A DNA stretch of 64,000 nt from Sphingobium sp. CR2-8 (GTDB lineage Bacteria > Pseudomonadota > Alphaproteobacteria > Sphingomonadales > Sphingomonadaceae): NCBI RefSeq assembly GCF_035818615.1, contig NZ_JAYKZY010000002.1:808501-872500 (forward strand), given 5' to 3'. The notes beneath the pieces were generated by a model. That model was not told the origin of the DNA. It saw nothing but the letters and a program-made list of their open reading frames with translations, and searched no databases. Both the position numbers and the translations under genes were made by a program. Each line of letters begins with the position of its first letter. Positions within the stretch are counted from its first letter, which is position 1. Positions 53,763 to 62,535 of this stretch are shown piece by piece.

Positions 53763-54328
53763 TGTCCGATAACCGCCAGTCCCTGTCCGACCTCGCGTCG
53801 CTGACCAACACGCCTGCGCCCGTCGCCGCCGCGCCTGCCGCTGCCGCTGCTGCGCCCGCCGTCGAAGGCGAAGAAGCCGCGCCCGTCATCGCCGCACCGG
53901 TCCAGCCGTCCGCGCCGCTGCGCGAACAGGAAATCGACAGCCTCGGCCGCGCCTATGCGACCGGCCGTCGTAAGGACGCCGTCGCCCGCGTCTGGGTAAA
54001 GCCCGGCACCGGCAAGATCACGGTCAACGGCCGCGATCAGGAAGTCTATTTCGCCCGTCCGACCCTGCGTCTGGTCATCAACCAGCCGTTCGGCGTGACC
54101 GAACGTAACGGTCAGTATGACGTCATCGCCACCGTCAAGGGCGGCGGTCTGTCCGGCCAGGCCGGTGCGGTCAAGCACGGCATCGCCCAGGCGCTGTCGA
54201 AGTACGAACCGGCGCTGCGCAGCGCGGTCAAGGCCGAAGGCTTCCTGACCCGCGACAGCCGCGTCGTCGAACGTAAGAAGTACGGCAAGGCGAAGGCCCG
54301 CAAGAGCTTCCAGTTCTCGAAGCGCTAA
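53762..54328 (+). CDS. rpsI: 30S ribosomal protein S9 with Ala-rich N-terminal extension
   Basis: A 188-residue S9, about 55 residues longer than the core family. The conserved part starts at [20 protein letters not shown] and ends with the usual basic tail [17 protein letters not shown]. The extension ([20 protein letters not shown]...) is Ala/Pro-rich and disordered, as in other sphingomonad S9 proteins. It is translated with rplM and followed by a good terminator. Confidence 0.97.
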   Translation: MSDNRQSLSDLASLTNTPAPVAAAPAAAAAAPAVEGEEAAPVIAAPVQPSAPLREQEIDSLGRAYATGRRKDAVARVWVKPGTGKITVNGRDQEVYFARPTLRLVINQPFGVTERNGQYDVIATVKGGGLSGQAGAVKHGIAQALSKYEPALRSAVKAEGFLTRDSRVVERKKYGKAKARKSFQFSKR

Positions 54329-54355
54329 GCGCTACCGAACTTGGGAAACAGAGAA

Positions 54356-54380
54356 GGGGCCGGTTTCCGGTCCCTTTTTT
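54356..54380 (+). terminator. Rho-independent terminator of rplM-rpsI
   Basis: GGGGCCGG-TTT-CCGGTCCC followed by TTTTTT: an eight-pair stem with one G-T pair, three-base loop and a U tract, 28 bp after the rpsI stop. Confidence 0.85.
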
Positions 54381-54413
54381 GTTGTCCGCGATAGGGCGAT
54401 TACACTTCAGGCC

Positions 54414-54440
54414 TGTTCCCCGGCGCAGGCCGGGGCCCAG
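54414..54440. repeat. Dispersed palindromic repeat, copy B
   Basis: Shares 26 of 27 bases with 45576-45602 plus the following AGTTCTA. A second, inverted and diverged half (CTGGCCTGCGCTGGGAAC, about 54473-54490) lies 30 bp on, giving a paired-palindrome unit between convergent genes. Confidence 0.65.
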
Positions 54441-54497
54441 AGTTCTAGACGGGCGCACGCGGCTTCTGAACCCTGGCCTGCGCTGGGAACTCCTTAG

Positions 54498-55391
54498 CTA
54501 TCTCCCCGGCACCGCGACCTCGACAGCGCCCGCCGCGATCTTCACCGTCACCGGCGTCTTGGCCAGCACTTCGCCGTCGATGGAGATGCGCTGGCGCGGC
54601 ACGGTGTCGATCCGGAACGTCGTGCCGTGATATTCCTCGGTATGGGCGTCGCGATCGCGCAGCTTGACGAATTTGGCGTACCAGTCCCAGGCGAGACGGG
54701 GCTTGCTGCGCCCGACCACGGCCTGCACCACGATTTCCCCGGTATCGACGTCGGCATGGTCGGACAGTTCGACCCCGCCATGATAGGGACCGTTCAGGAT
54801 GCGCACCTCCGTCGACCACATGCGCCGTTCCTTCACGCCATCGTCGATCGTCAGGCGGAACGCGCGAAAGCCGACCGAGCATTTGACCGCCCACATCAGA
54901 TAGCCGACCCGCCCCAGATAGCGTTTGAGCTTATGCGGCACCGTCCGCCCGATCATGGGCGACAGGCCGAGCGAGGCTGCGTTGACGAAATAATCATTGT
55001 CGATCATGCCCAGGTCGACCCGGCGCCGCCTGCCCTTGGCGATCGCCTGCACCGCGCCATCCAGGTCGAGCGGCAGGCCCAATGTCCGGGCGAAGCTGTT
55101 CGCGGTGCCGAGCGGCAGCACCCCGAACACGCAATCCTTGCCCACCAGTTCGTCCACCGTGCCCGACATGGAGCCGTCGCCGCCGCCCACGATCACCATC
55201 GGTGCGCCGCTGGCGACAGCGTCCCGCACCGTGGCCGCCATCTGCTCGGGATCTTCCACCGCATGGGCGGCGATCAGCCTGACGCCCGCCGCCTCCAGCT
55301 TTTCCTTGGCCTCCGCAAAGACATCCTGTCCGCGGCGGCTGTGGGCGTTGACGACCAATATGGCGTCCTTGGGAAGGGGCTTCGTTTCCAT
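54498..55391 (-). CDS. Diacylglycerol/lipid kinase family protein (YegS/BmrU type)
   Basis: A 297-residue DagK-domain protein: ILVVNAHSRRGQD, the nucleotide-binding GGGDGSMSGTVDEL and LPLGTANSFARTLGLP. The C-terminal beta domain (RQRISIDGEVLAKTPVTVKI) is standard. Members phosphorylate diacylglycerol, sphingosine-like or related lipids; sphingomonads have glycosphingolipids, but the substrate cannot be told. Start ATG 55391. It diverges from a metallophosphoesterase across 82 bp, a pairing that recurs in the family from general knowledge. Confidence 0.87.
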   Translation of the reverse strand: METKPLPKDAILVVNAHSRRGQDVFAEAKEKLEAAGVRLIAAHAVEDPEQMAATVRDAVASGAPMVIVGGGDGSMSGTVDELVGKDCVFGVLPLGTANSFARTLGLPLDLDGAVQAIAKGRRRRVDLGMIDNDYFVNAASLGLSPMIGRTVPHKLKRYLGRVGYLMWAVKCSVGFRAFRLTIDDGVKERRMWSTEVRILNGPYHGGVELSDHADVDTGEIVVQAVVGRSKPRLAWDWYAKFVKLRDRDAHTEEYHGTTFRIDTVPRQRISIDGEVLAKTPVTVKIAAGAVEVAVPGR

Positions 55392-55473
55392 GCCGCAATA
55401 ACTCCGCCAAATCGATTTCGGGTGCATGGGAAAGCGCAGGGGAAACCATCTCCCATGGATTCGTTACCCTGAC

Positions 55474-56352
55474 ATGGCCCGCATCGCTCATCTGTCCGAC
55501 ATCCACTTTGGCGCGAACGATCCCAAGATCGTCGACGCCGCCACCGCCTGGCTGGAGGAACGCCGGCCCGACCTGGTCGTCATCAGCGGCGATTTCACGC
55601 AGCGGGCGCGGGTGGCGCAGTTCCGGCAGGCCGCCGCCTGGCTCAACCGGCTGCACGCTGCGGGCCTCAAGACGCTGGTCATTCCGGGCAATCACGACGT
55701 GCCGCTCTATGACGTGGTGCGCCGCTTCGCGCGGCCGCTGGCGCGCTACAAACGCTATATCAGCAACGACATCTGCCCCTTTTACGAGGATGGCGAGGTC
55801 GCGATCCTGGGCCTCAACACTGCCCGGTCGCTGACGATCAAGGACGGGCGGATCAATCATGACCAGATGGACATGCTGCGCGATCGGTTCGCCCGGGTTG
55901 CGCCCGACAAGACCCGCATCCTGGTGACGCACCATCCGCTCTTTTCCATGCCGATCGGCCGGGGCGGGGAATTGAGCGAGGCGGTGGGCCAGCATGACGA
56001 TGCGGTGAAGGCCGCGTGCGAGGCCGGGGTGCATCTGGCGCTGGCCGGTCATTTCCACCGCACCTATGCGGAGTCGGCGCAGAAGATGGTCGAACATAGC
56101 GGCGGCGCGCTGGTGATCCAGGCGGGCACGGCGACATCGACCCGCCTGCGCAACGCCGAACCGCAAAGCTTCAACTGGCTCCACGTCCGCCGCAACAACG
56201 AAATGGAGTTGCAGGTGATCGTCTGGGACGGCGCCGCCTTCCGCCGCGCGAGCCATGTGGAATATCGGCATGGCGACGACGGCTGGGCGTCGCGGGCTGT
56301 GGATGACGGGCCGATCGTGGGGGAACTGGCGGTAGAGGCGGCACGGGCGTGA
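55474..56352 (+). CDS. Metallophosphoesterase (calcineurin-like)
   Basis: A 292-residue phosphoesterase with all five metal motifs in order: ARIAHLSDIHFG, VVISGDFTQRAR, VIPGNHDVP, LVTHHPLFS and ALAGHFHRT. It resembles the 3',5'-cyclic-nucleotide phosphodiesterase / UDP-diacylglucosamine-type phosphoesterases. No signal peptide, so it acts in the cytoplasm. It is divergent from the lipid kinase gene, and a shared role in lipid turnover is possible but unproved. Confidence 0.88.
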   Translation: MARIAHLSDIHFGANDPKIVDAATAWLEERRPDLVVISGDFTQRARVAQFRQAAAWLNRLHAAGLKTLVIPGNHDVPLYDVVRRFARPLARYKRYISNDICPFYEDGEVAILGLNTARSLTIKDGRINHDQMDMLRDRFARVAPDKTRILVTHHPLFSMPIGRGGELSEAVGQHDDAVKAACEAGVHLALAGHFHRTYAESAQKMVEHSGGALVIQAGTATSTRLRNAEPQSFNWLHVRRNNEMELQVIVWDGAAFRRASHVEYRHGDDGWASRAVDDGPIVGELAVEAARA

Positions 56353-56686
56353 AATAGGCAATGCGCCGCTTAACTTCCCATATTTCCCGCTGATATTGAA
56401 ATATTGTGAGGCAGGTAGGAAATTTCCGTGCGCTGTGTGTGGTTGGAGATGCCGATGGTGAGAAGGAGCGGTTGCGAATGTTACTATCGGGTTTTCGAGT
56501 AGGACAGGTGGCAGAAGGTTGCATTTGGCCGGTGAGGGAGGGTCCGCTTACCGGCGGGCACAATATCTGCTTTGCCTGAAGGTCGAGACGCCGTTACCTT
56601 GAGGCAGCGCGGCCAGCGAACTACGCAGAAGCCAATTGCAACCAAAGCACTTTGCGCTCAGTAAACGCTGTGGCTATACAGCCAAC
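56353..56686. other. Intergenic region, nothing recognised
   Basis: These 334 bp are less G/C-rich than their surroundings and contain no reading frame with a ribosome site, no strong hairpin and no repeat shared with the rest of the window. The part before the DUF433 gene should hold its promoter. The base composition continues into the following toxin-antitoxin pair, so it may have arrived with it. Confidence 0.5.
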
Positions 56687-57370
56687 ATGGAAACCGCTGA
56701 ATTTGGCATAGGCGTATATACCGCACTGGAGGCGGCCCGGATGGTCGGGATGAGTCCCGCTACGCTGCGTCGGTGGGTTCTCGGCTATGCACATGATGGT
56801 CGTTCAGAAGAAGCCTTATGGCGCTCACAATATGCGCTTGACGAAGACGGCGTTCTACTAGGGTTTCGCGACCTCATTGAAGCGAGAATTGTTAACGCAT
56901 TGCGCGAGAAGCGTATCGGCCTACCTACGATCAGGAAGTGCATCGAACGCGCCCGAGAGATTGTAGGCGATGAGCGTCCATTTTCGACGCAACAGTTCAA
57001 GACCGATGGAAAGACGATCTTTCTTGAGATAACCCGTAACCTCGATGAGCCAGTTTTCATCGACCTTCGCAAGAGCCAAGGTGTTTTTAAAAGGGTAATA
57101 GAGCCAAGCCTACAGGATTTGGATTTTGGCCCGACTGGCGCAGAGCGCTGGTGGCTGCTGCATGGCAAGAGGACGGTTGTGGCAGACCCCACTCGTTCAT
57201 TCGGCCAACCGATCTTGGCGGATCATGGGATCTCCACTGCACGAATTGTTGAGATTGTAGAGGCAGAAGGTTCGGTGGATCGAGCAGCGAAGGTTTATGA
57301 GATCAAACCACGCGTAATTCGTGATGCGATTGCCTACGAGGTCAGCATCGGCAATCGCAGAGCAGCGTGA
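56687..57370 (+). CDS. DUF433 antitoxin with MerR-like N-terminus
   Basis: A 227-residue protein: an N-terminal MerR-like helix-turn-helix (VYTALEAARMVGMSPATLRR), a middle dimer region (FRDLIEARIVNALREKRIGL ... KCIERAREIVGD) and a C-terminal DUF433-type helix-turn-helix (FGQPILADHGISTARIVEIV ... AAKVYEIKPRVIRDAIAYEV). DUF433 proteins are antitoxins of PIN-like toxins, and one follows with a four-base overlap (GTGA). The G+C is visibly lower than the neighbours, a sign of transfer. Start ATG 56687; an upstream in-frame codon at 56636 would add 17 unconserved residues. Confidence 0.75.
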   Translation: METAEFGIGVYTALEAARMVGMSPATLRRWVLGYAHDGRSEEALWRSQYALDEDGVLLGFRDLIEARIVNALREKRIGLPTIRKCIERAREIVGDERPFSTQQFKTDGKTIFLEITRNLDEPVFIDLRKSQGVFKRVIEPSLQDLDFGPTGAERWWLLHGKRTVVADPTRSFGQPILADHGISTARIVEIVEAEGSVDRAAKVYEIKPRVIRDAIAYEVSIGNRRAA

Positions 57371-57759
57371 AGCTCCTAGTCGATAACAACCTGCCTCCAC
57401 GCCTTGCCCGAGGGCTGGGCGCGTTCTTTGATGACGACCATGTCGTCATCCACATTAGGGACAAATTTGGGAGAGGTAACCTTTCCGACGAAGACTGGAT
57501 CAAGATGCTCGGGCAGGAAGGACGCTGGTGCGTGCTGACTGGAGATCGCAATATTGCGAAGAAGCGTCCGTCTCGGCAGCTATTCTTAGCCTCCGGCCTG
57601 ATCGGATTTTTTCCATCATCATCGGTTGCCAAATGGCCAACGGAGCGTATCGCAGCGCGACTGCTGACGCTGTGGCCATCACTCGTCAACTTATCCGAAT
57701 CGGTGAGTTCAGGCTGTTATGAAATCAGCGCGACAGGCGACCGCCTGCGTGGGTTATGA
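57367..57759 (+). CDS. PIN-like (DUF5615/Mut7-C type) toxin
   Basis: A 130-residue protein with the acidic residues expected of a PIN-like nuclease: MKLLVDNNLPPRLARGLGAF (Asp6), LSDEDWIKML, and VLTGDRNIAKKR (Asp near residue 60). It would cleave RNA when not bound by the DUF433 antitoxin, with which it overlaps by GTGA and is translationally coupled. The GTG start has its ribosome site inside the antitoxin gene. Lower G+C than the chromosome. Activity is inferred from family and context. Confidence 0.72.
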   Translation: MKLLVDNNLPPRLARGLGAFFDDDHVVIHIRDKFGRGNLSDEDWIKMLGQEGRWCVLTGDRNIAKKRPSRQLFLASGLIGFFPSSSVAKWPTERIAARLLTLWPSLVNLSESVSSGCYEISATGDRLRGL

Positions 57760-57850
57760 CGTGCTAGGCGTGAACGTCCGCTTGTCAGCGCAATGAAATT
57801 ACAAGCGAGTGGCAAAAACTGGCGCACCCCTGCCAAATCAACAAAGCGCC

Positions 57851-57880
57851 TCGACAGGCTCAGCCCCAACATGCCGGGGC
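57851..57880. repeat. Copy of the CGACAGGCTCAG repeat with a hairpin
   Basis: TCGACAGGCTCAG (57851-57863) repeats the core of the element at 10008-10111. It is followed by GCCCC-AACATGCC-GGGGC (57863-57880), a hairpin that may end transcription of the minus-strand methyltransferase gene. Confidence 0.55.
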
Positions 57881-57890
57881 ATAGAGCCAA

Positions 57891-58742
57891 TCACCCCTTC
57901 CCCTTCAACGCCGCCGCCAGCGATACCGTCGCGCTGCCGCGCTTCGCCGGGGCAGCCTGGCTGGGATCGGGTTTCCAGCCGGACAGATAGACCAGCGCCA
58001 TCTGCTCCGCTGTGCGCCCATCCGGATCGGCGGCGTCCGCGAAGTGGCTCGCTGCGCGCATCAGCACAGCGCGCGTCAGGGCAGGCGCGCGCGTGTCGAG
58101 CACATTGCCAGCGCCCATGCCGCGCAGGTCGTGCATCAGGCGCATGATGTCGCCATAGCGGATGGTCAGCGTCTCCCCATCCGCGACCGGCATGGCGAAG
58201 CCCGCACGGCTGAGCAGATCGCCCGCCGAGCGCACATCGACCTGTGGGTGGACATGCTGGCCCGGTCGGTCCCCTTCCGCCGCAAGCAGCGCGGATTTGA
58301 GGCGCGGCAGGCTGCCCGCACCCGTGAACGCCGCCAGCATCAGCCCATCGGGTCGCAGCACGCGCCGCATCAGGATCAGCGCGCCGGGCAGGTCGTTGAC
58401 GCTGTCCAGCGTGCCGCAGGCGATCACCAGATCGAAACTGTCGTCGGCAAATGGCAGGGCATCCTCGTCCGCCTGCACGCCATGCGCTGCCCTGGCCGCC
58501 AGAAATCCGGGATCGGCGCAGGCGACACGCTTGCCCATCGCCTCCAGCGCCGCCTTCGCGCTGCCGTCCGGGCAGCCGATCACCAGCGCTTCGGGCAGGT
58601 CGCGCTGCACGTCGCCCAGTCGGTCGAGCAGTTCGTCCAGCATCGCGCGATAGAGGAAGTCGTGATCGGCGAAGGCGGGCAGCATCCGGTCGCGATGGCG
58701 CGCGCGGCGGGCGCGGTCGAAAATGTCGGGGCGGGAATCCAT
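57891..58742 (-). CDS. SAM-dependent methyltransferase (BioC/NDUFAF5-like)
   Basis: A 283-residue class I methyltransferase-fold protein: DIFDRARRARHRDRMLPAFA, the SAM site region ALVIGCPDGSAKAAL (with an unusual CPDGS in place of GxGxG), DALPFADDSFDLVIACGTLD and VLRPDGLMLAAFTGAGSLPR. This layout matches the alphaproteobacterial BioC/NDUFAF5 group, which acts on biotin precursors or on a complex I subunit. No biotin genes are adjacent, so the complex I role is the likelier. It diverges from comF across about 40 bp. Confidence 0.75.
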   Translation of the reverse strand: MDSRPDIFDRARRARHRDRMLPAFADHDFLYRAMLDELLDRLGDVQRDLPEALVIGCPDGSAKAALEAMGKRVACADPGFLAARAAHGVQADEDALPFADDSFDLVIACGTLDSVNDLPGALILMRRVLRPDGLMLAAFTGAGSLPRLKSALLAAEGDRPGQHVHPQVDVRSAGDLLSRAGFAMPVADGETLTIRYGDIMRLMHDLRGMGAGNVLDTRAPALTRAVLMRAASHFADAADPDGRTAEQMALVYLSGWKPDPSQAAPAKRGSATVSLAAALKGKG

Positions 58743-58783
58743 GGTGGGCCTTGTGCATCGGGCGGGAAGTGCGGACAAGGCAG

Positions 58784-59521
58784 ATGATGTCGCTCGCCCC
58801 GCTTCTCAAGCATGTCCTGCGCCCGGCCGTCGATTACGCGCTGCCGCCGCGTTGCCCCGGCTGCGGCGCCATCGTGGGGGAGGATTTCGCCTTCTGCCTG
58901 TCCTGCTGGGGCGGGATGGCGTTTCTGGGTGACCCCTGTTGCGCGCGATGCGGCGTCCCTTTCGCGCATGATATGGGTGAGGAGGCGCAATGCGGCGCAT
59001 GCCTGGCCGACCCGCCCGCTTGGGACGGCGCGCGGGCGGTGCTGGCCTATGGCGATGTCGCGCGCACGGTGGCGCTGCGGCTGAAATATGGGCGGCGCAT
59101 CGGGCTGGCGCGGCTGATCGCGCGGCAGATGCTGCGCCATGTCGGGGATGAGGCGGCGCTGATCGTGCCGGTGCCGCTGCACCGCTGGCGGCTGTGGCAT
59201 CGCGGATTCAACCAGGCGGCGCTGATCGCCGATCATCTGGGGCGGCTGACCGGATGGCCGGTCGACAAGCGCGCCCTGCTGCGCGTGAAGCGCACCGCCC
59301 CGCTGCGCGGCATGAACCCGGCGGCGCGGGCGAAGGCGGTGCGCGGCGCCTTCGCGCTGGCCGATGCGCAGGCGGTGAAGGGACGGCGCATCCTGCTGAT
59401 CGATGACGTGCATACCAGCGGCGCGACGGCGGCGGCCTGCACGCGTGCGCTGAAAGGCGGCGGGGCTTCGGCGGTACGGTTGCTCTGCTGGGCGCGCGTC
59501 CTGCCGGACGCCATGGATTGA
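58784..59521 (+). CDS. comF: ComF-family phosphoribosyltransferase-like protein
   Basis: A 245-residue protein with an N-terminal zinc finger (PPRCPGCGAIVGEDFAFCLS ... CCARCGVPF ... CGACLADPP) and a C-terminal phosphoribosyltransferase fold (VPVPLHRWRLWHRGFNQAAL, RILLIDDVHTSGATAAACTR). ComF relatives help DNA uptake or fork restart; the enzymatic function is unclear. First gene of a tight operon with grxC, nit and a DUF1178 gene. The first of two tandem ATGs at 58784 was taken. Confidence 0.85.
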   Translation: MMSLAPLLKHVLRPAVDYALPPRCPGCGAIVGEDFAFCLSCWGGMAFLGDPCCARCGVPFAHDMGEEAQCGACLADPPAWDGARAVLAYGDVARTVALRLKYGRRIGLARLIARQMLRHVGDEAALIVPVPLHRWRLWHRGFNQAALIADHLGRLTGWPVDKRALLRVKRTAPLRGMNPAARAKAVRGAFALADAQAVKGRRILLIDDVHTSGATAAACTRALKGGGASAVRLLCWARVLPDAMD

Positions 59522-59563
59522 CAAAGCGGCGCGATCCCCCATTTTCCAGGGAAAGGAGCTATC

Positions 59564-59821
59564 ATGGCGAATGTCGAAATCTATACGAAGGCCTGGTGCG
59601 GCTATTGCGCACGGGCAAAGGCGCTGCTGACCGAAAAAGGCGTCGCGTTCGAGGAATATGATATCAGCATGGGCGGCCCCAAGCGGGACGAAATGCAGGA
59701 ACGGGCGCCGGGCAGCAGCACCGTGCCGCAAATCTTCATCGACGGGCAAATGATCGGCGGCAGTGACGACCTGTCCGCGCTCAACCGTGCGGGCAAGCTG
59801 GACGCGTTGCTCGGCCTGTGA
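59564..59821 (+). CDS. grxC: Glutaredoxin 3
   Basis: An 85-residue glutaredoxin with active site AWCGYCARA and the glutathione-binding STVPQIFIDGQMIGGSDDL. Length and motifs are normal. The ATG follows AAAGGAG. Its stop overlaps the GTG start of the nitrilase gene (GTGA), linking thiol chemistry with a deaminated-glutathione amidase. Confidence 0.95.
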   Translation: MANVEIYTKAWCGYCARAKALLTEKGVAFEEYDISMGGPKRDEMQERAPGSSTVPQIFIDGQMIGGSDDLSALNRAGKLDALLGL

Positions 59822-60660
59822 CCGGCACGCTGCGCGCCGCCCTGTTCCAGATGACCAGCGGGATCGATCCCGCCGCCAACGCCACCGCCATCGTGGCGAT
59901 GGTGAAGCGCGCCAAGGGCGAGGGGGCGGACATGCTCTTCACGCCCGAAATGGCGGGCTATCTCGACAGCAACCGGCAGCGGGCGGCGGACACGCTGCGC
60001 AGCGAGGCGGAGGATGTGGTGCTGGCCGCGGTGCGCGACGCGGCGGCGCGCGAGGGGCTGTGGGTGCATATCGGATCGCTGCCGTTGAAGGACGAGCGCG
60101 CCGATGGGCGCTGGGCCAATCGCAGCTTCCTGATCGACGACAGCGGCGCCATCCGCGCGCGCTACGACAAGATCCATTTGTTCGACGTCGATCTGGCGAC
60201 GGGGGAGAGTTGGCGCGAATCGGCGGTCTATGGGCCGGGAGAGCAGGTGGTCGCGGTCGACACGCCCTGGGGCCGGATGGGCTTTTCCATTTGCTACGAT
60301 ATGCGCTTCCCCGACCTCTATCGCGCGCTGACCAATGCGGGGGCGACGATATTGCTCGCGCCCGCCGCCTTCACCGTGCCGACCGGCCAGGCGCATTGGC
60401 ATGTGCTGCTGCGCGCGCGAGCGATCGAGGCGGGCTGCTTCGTCATCGCCACGGCGCAGACGGGCGCGCATGACGACGGGCGAACCACCTATGGCCATAG
60501 CGTGGTGATCGATCCGTGGGGCGAAACGCTGCTCGACATGGGGACGCCTGCGGGGCTGGGGCTTGCGGAACTCGATCTTGGGCGCATAGGGGAGGTGCGC
60601 GGGCGCGTGCCCGCGCTCGCCAACCGCCGTGTGATACCCAGGGACGTGACAATTTCGTGA
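59818..60660 (+). CDS. Carbon-nitrogen hydrolase, Nit1/deaminated-glutathione amidase type
   Basis: A 280-residue nitrilase-superfamily protein. The catalytic triad is present: Glu in FTPEMAGYL, Lys in RYDKIHLFDVD and Cys in GFSICYDMRFPDLYR. The sequence fits the Nit1/NIT branch, whose members repair deaminated glutathione, and its fusion-like operon with glutaredoxin agrees. It starts with GTG in a four-base overlap with grxC and ends in another GTGA overlap with the next gene. Confidence 0.88.
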   Translation: MTGTLRAALFQMTSGIDPAANATAIVAMVKRAKGEGADMLFTPEMAGYLDSNRQRAADTLRSEAEDVVLAAVRDAAAREGLWVHIGSLPLKDERADGRWANRSFLIDDSGAIRARYDKIHLFDVDLATGESWRESAVYGPGEQVVAVDTPWGRMGFSICYDMRFPDLYRALTNAGATILLAPAAFTVPTGQAHWHVLLRARAIEAGCFVIATAQTGAHDDGRTTYGHSVVIDPWGETLLDMGTPAGLGLAELDLGRIGEVRGRVPALANRRVIPRDVTIS

Positions 60661-61130
60661 TCGTGTTCGACCTCAAATGCCAATCCCACGCCCATGTGTT
60701 CGAAGCCTGGTTCGGGTCCAGCGCGGATTATGAGGATCAGAAGGCGCGCGGCATGCTGGCCTGCCCGATCTGCGGCGACGCGGACGTGACCAAGGCGGTG
60801 ATGGCCCCTGCGGTCGGCGCCAAGGGCAACAGCCGCGCGGTCGCCGTCCCGCGCGAAGAAGCGACCGCCCCTGCGATGGCCGGCGTGGATCAGGCGAAGA
60901 TGAAGGCCTTGGTCGAAGCGCTCGCCACAGCGCAGACCAAGGCGTTGCAGGACAGCACCTGGGTCGGCCGCAATTTCGCCGAACAGGCGCGCGCGATGCA
61001 TTATGGCGAAAAGGACCGCGCCAGCATCCATGGCGAAGTCGCCCCGGCCGAAGCCAAGGCGCTGATCGCCGAAGGGGTGGAGGTTGCGCCGCTCCCCTTC
61101 CCGGTCATCCCGCCCCAGGCGAAGAATTAA
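60657..61130 (+). CDS. DUF1178-domain protein
   Basis: A 157-residue protein of the alphaproteobacterial DUF1178 family: VIVFDLKCQSHAHVFEAWFG, the cysteine pair ACPICGDADVTKAVMAP, and the C-terminal RAMHYGEKDRASIHGEVAPA. The CxxC pair with an upstream Cys suggests a zinc ribbon like the FmdB regulators. Function unknown. GTG start at 60657 overlaps the nit stop; a second GTG at 60663 is possible. It is last in the comF operon, followed by tRNA-Arg. Confidence 0.85.
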   Translation: MIVFDLKCQSHAHVFEAWFGSSADYEDQKARGMLACPICGDADVTKAVMAPAVGAKGNSRAVAVPREEATAPAMAGVDQAKMKALVEALATAQTKALQDSTWVGRNFAEQARAMHYGEKDRASIHGEVAPAEAKALIAEGVEVAPLPFPVIPPQAKN

Positions 61131-61196
61131 GGCGGCCGCATGCGCATGCGAAGAATTGACCGGGCGCGCTGCTGGCAATAGAGCGCTTGGCTGAGT

Positions 61197-61273
61197 GCAC
61201 CCGTAGCTCAGCAGGATAGAGCATTAAATTCCTAATCTAAGGGCCATGGGTTCGAATCCCGTCGGGTGCACCA
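61197..61273 (+). tRNA. tRNA-Arg (anticodon CCT)
   Basis: A 77-base tRNA with acceptor arms GCACCCG/CGGGTGC, D-arm GCTC...GAGC, anticodon loop TTCCTAA giving anticodon CCT (AGG codons), T-loop TTCGAAT and encoded CCA. The anticodon stem contains one A-C mismatch (TTAAA/TCTAA). It decodes a codon rare in high-G/C genomes. Confidence 0.93.
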
Positions 61274-61355
61274 CCTTTGTCTTAGCCCTCAAGCGCCGGG
61301 CGCCCGGTCGGTCTTGCGAACCCTTTTAAGGTTCGATCAAGCGCCCCATGGCCTG

Positions 61356-62324
61356 TCAAAGCCATTTCAGCTTCTTGAAGCGGGTGTAGAGCAGCGCGCA
61401 GATGACCGTGATGACGCCCAGCACCACGAAATAGCCGTAGCGGGTCTTGAGTTCGGGCATATGTTCGAAATTCATGCCGTAAATCCCCGCAATCGCGGTC
61501 GGCACGGCCAGGATCGCGGCCCAGGCGGCCAGCTGCCGGGTGATCTCGCCGGTGCGCTGCTGTTCCAGAAGGTTGCTGGATTCGAACACGCTGTTCAGGA
61601 TTTCGCGCAGGTCGTCCACCATGGTCTGCACCCGGCGCACATGGTCGCGCACATCGCTGAAATAGGGGCGGGCTTCGGGGTCGATGCTGGGCAGGTCCAT
61701 CTTCACGAATTTGGTCGCGACCTCCTGCATGGGCAGCAGGATGCGCTGGAACCGGATCAGCTGGCGGCGCAGGCTGAAGATGCGGGTGATGTCTTCGCGG
61801 CGCAGGAAATGGTCGACCATCTGCTGCTCCATTTCCAGCACCTCTTCCTCGATCCCCTCGATGATCGGCAGATAGCCATCGACGATGAAATCCAGGATGG
61901 CATGCAGCACATAGTCCACCCCCTGGGCGAGCCGAGATGGCACGGCCTCCAGTTCCTCGCGCAGCGCCAGATGCGCGCGCGCCGATCCGTGGCGGACGCT
62001 GATGATGTGGTTGGGACCGACGAACAGGGCGGTTTCGCCGTAGCAGATGGTGTCGCCCTCGACATGGGCGGTGCGCGCGACCACGAACAGCTGGTCGCCA
62101 TAGATATCGACCTTGGGCAGCTGGTTCGCGTTGAGCGCATCCTCCACCGCCAGCGGATGCAGGCCGTGGGTGCGGGCCAATATCTGCATCTCGTCCTCGG
62201 TCGGGTCGGCGACGCCGATCCAGATGAATTCGGACTTGTCCGGCGCGCACTCGACCCGCTCGTCGATCGCAACTTGGCGGACCCGCTGACCATGGCGATA
62301 CAGATAGGCGGCAACGACGGTCAT
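61356..62324 (-). CDS. corA: Magnesium/cobalt transporter CorA
   Basis: A 322-residue CorA family channel: soluble N-terminal domain (FIWIGVADPTEDEMQILART, LHPLAVEDALNANQLPKVDI), long helix, and two C-terminal membrane segments preceded by the GMN selectivity motif (AIAGIYGMNFEHMPE). The basic tail (RFKKLKWL) is typical. Start ATG 62324 (MTVVAAYLYRHG). It lies alone on the minus strand after the tRNA. Confidence 0.93.
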   Translation of the reverse strand: MTVVAAYLYRHGQRVRQVAIDERVECAPDKSEFIWIGVADPTEDEMQILARTHGLHPLAVEDALNANQLPKVDIYGDQLFVVARTAHVEGDTICYGETALFVGPNHIISVRHGSARAHLALREELEAVPSRLAQGVDYVLHAILDFIVDGYLPIIEGIEEEVLEMEQQMVDHFLRREDITRIFSLRRQLIRFQRILLPMQEVATKFVKMDLPSIDPEARPYFSDVRDHVRRVQTMVDDLREILNSVFESSNLLEQQRTGEITRQLAAWAAILAVPTAIAGIYGMNFEHMPELKTRYGYFVVLGVITVICALLYTRFKKLKWL

Positions 62325-62535
62325 GCAGATGTTTCCCTTGGGTTTCCGCCGCCTAGCAGAAGATGGCGACGTCGTCTCGCCTTTCGCCGCATCCCGGCTG
62401 CATTGCATATGATTTTTGCTGAAGGGGGTGGCGAGTGACTTTCGTCTGACATAGTTCGGGTGGAAAGGGGGCGCATCGATACGCACGGACCATGCCGGGA
62501 GGGGGCAGGCCGCGCGACAGTTACGGAGCCGCGTC

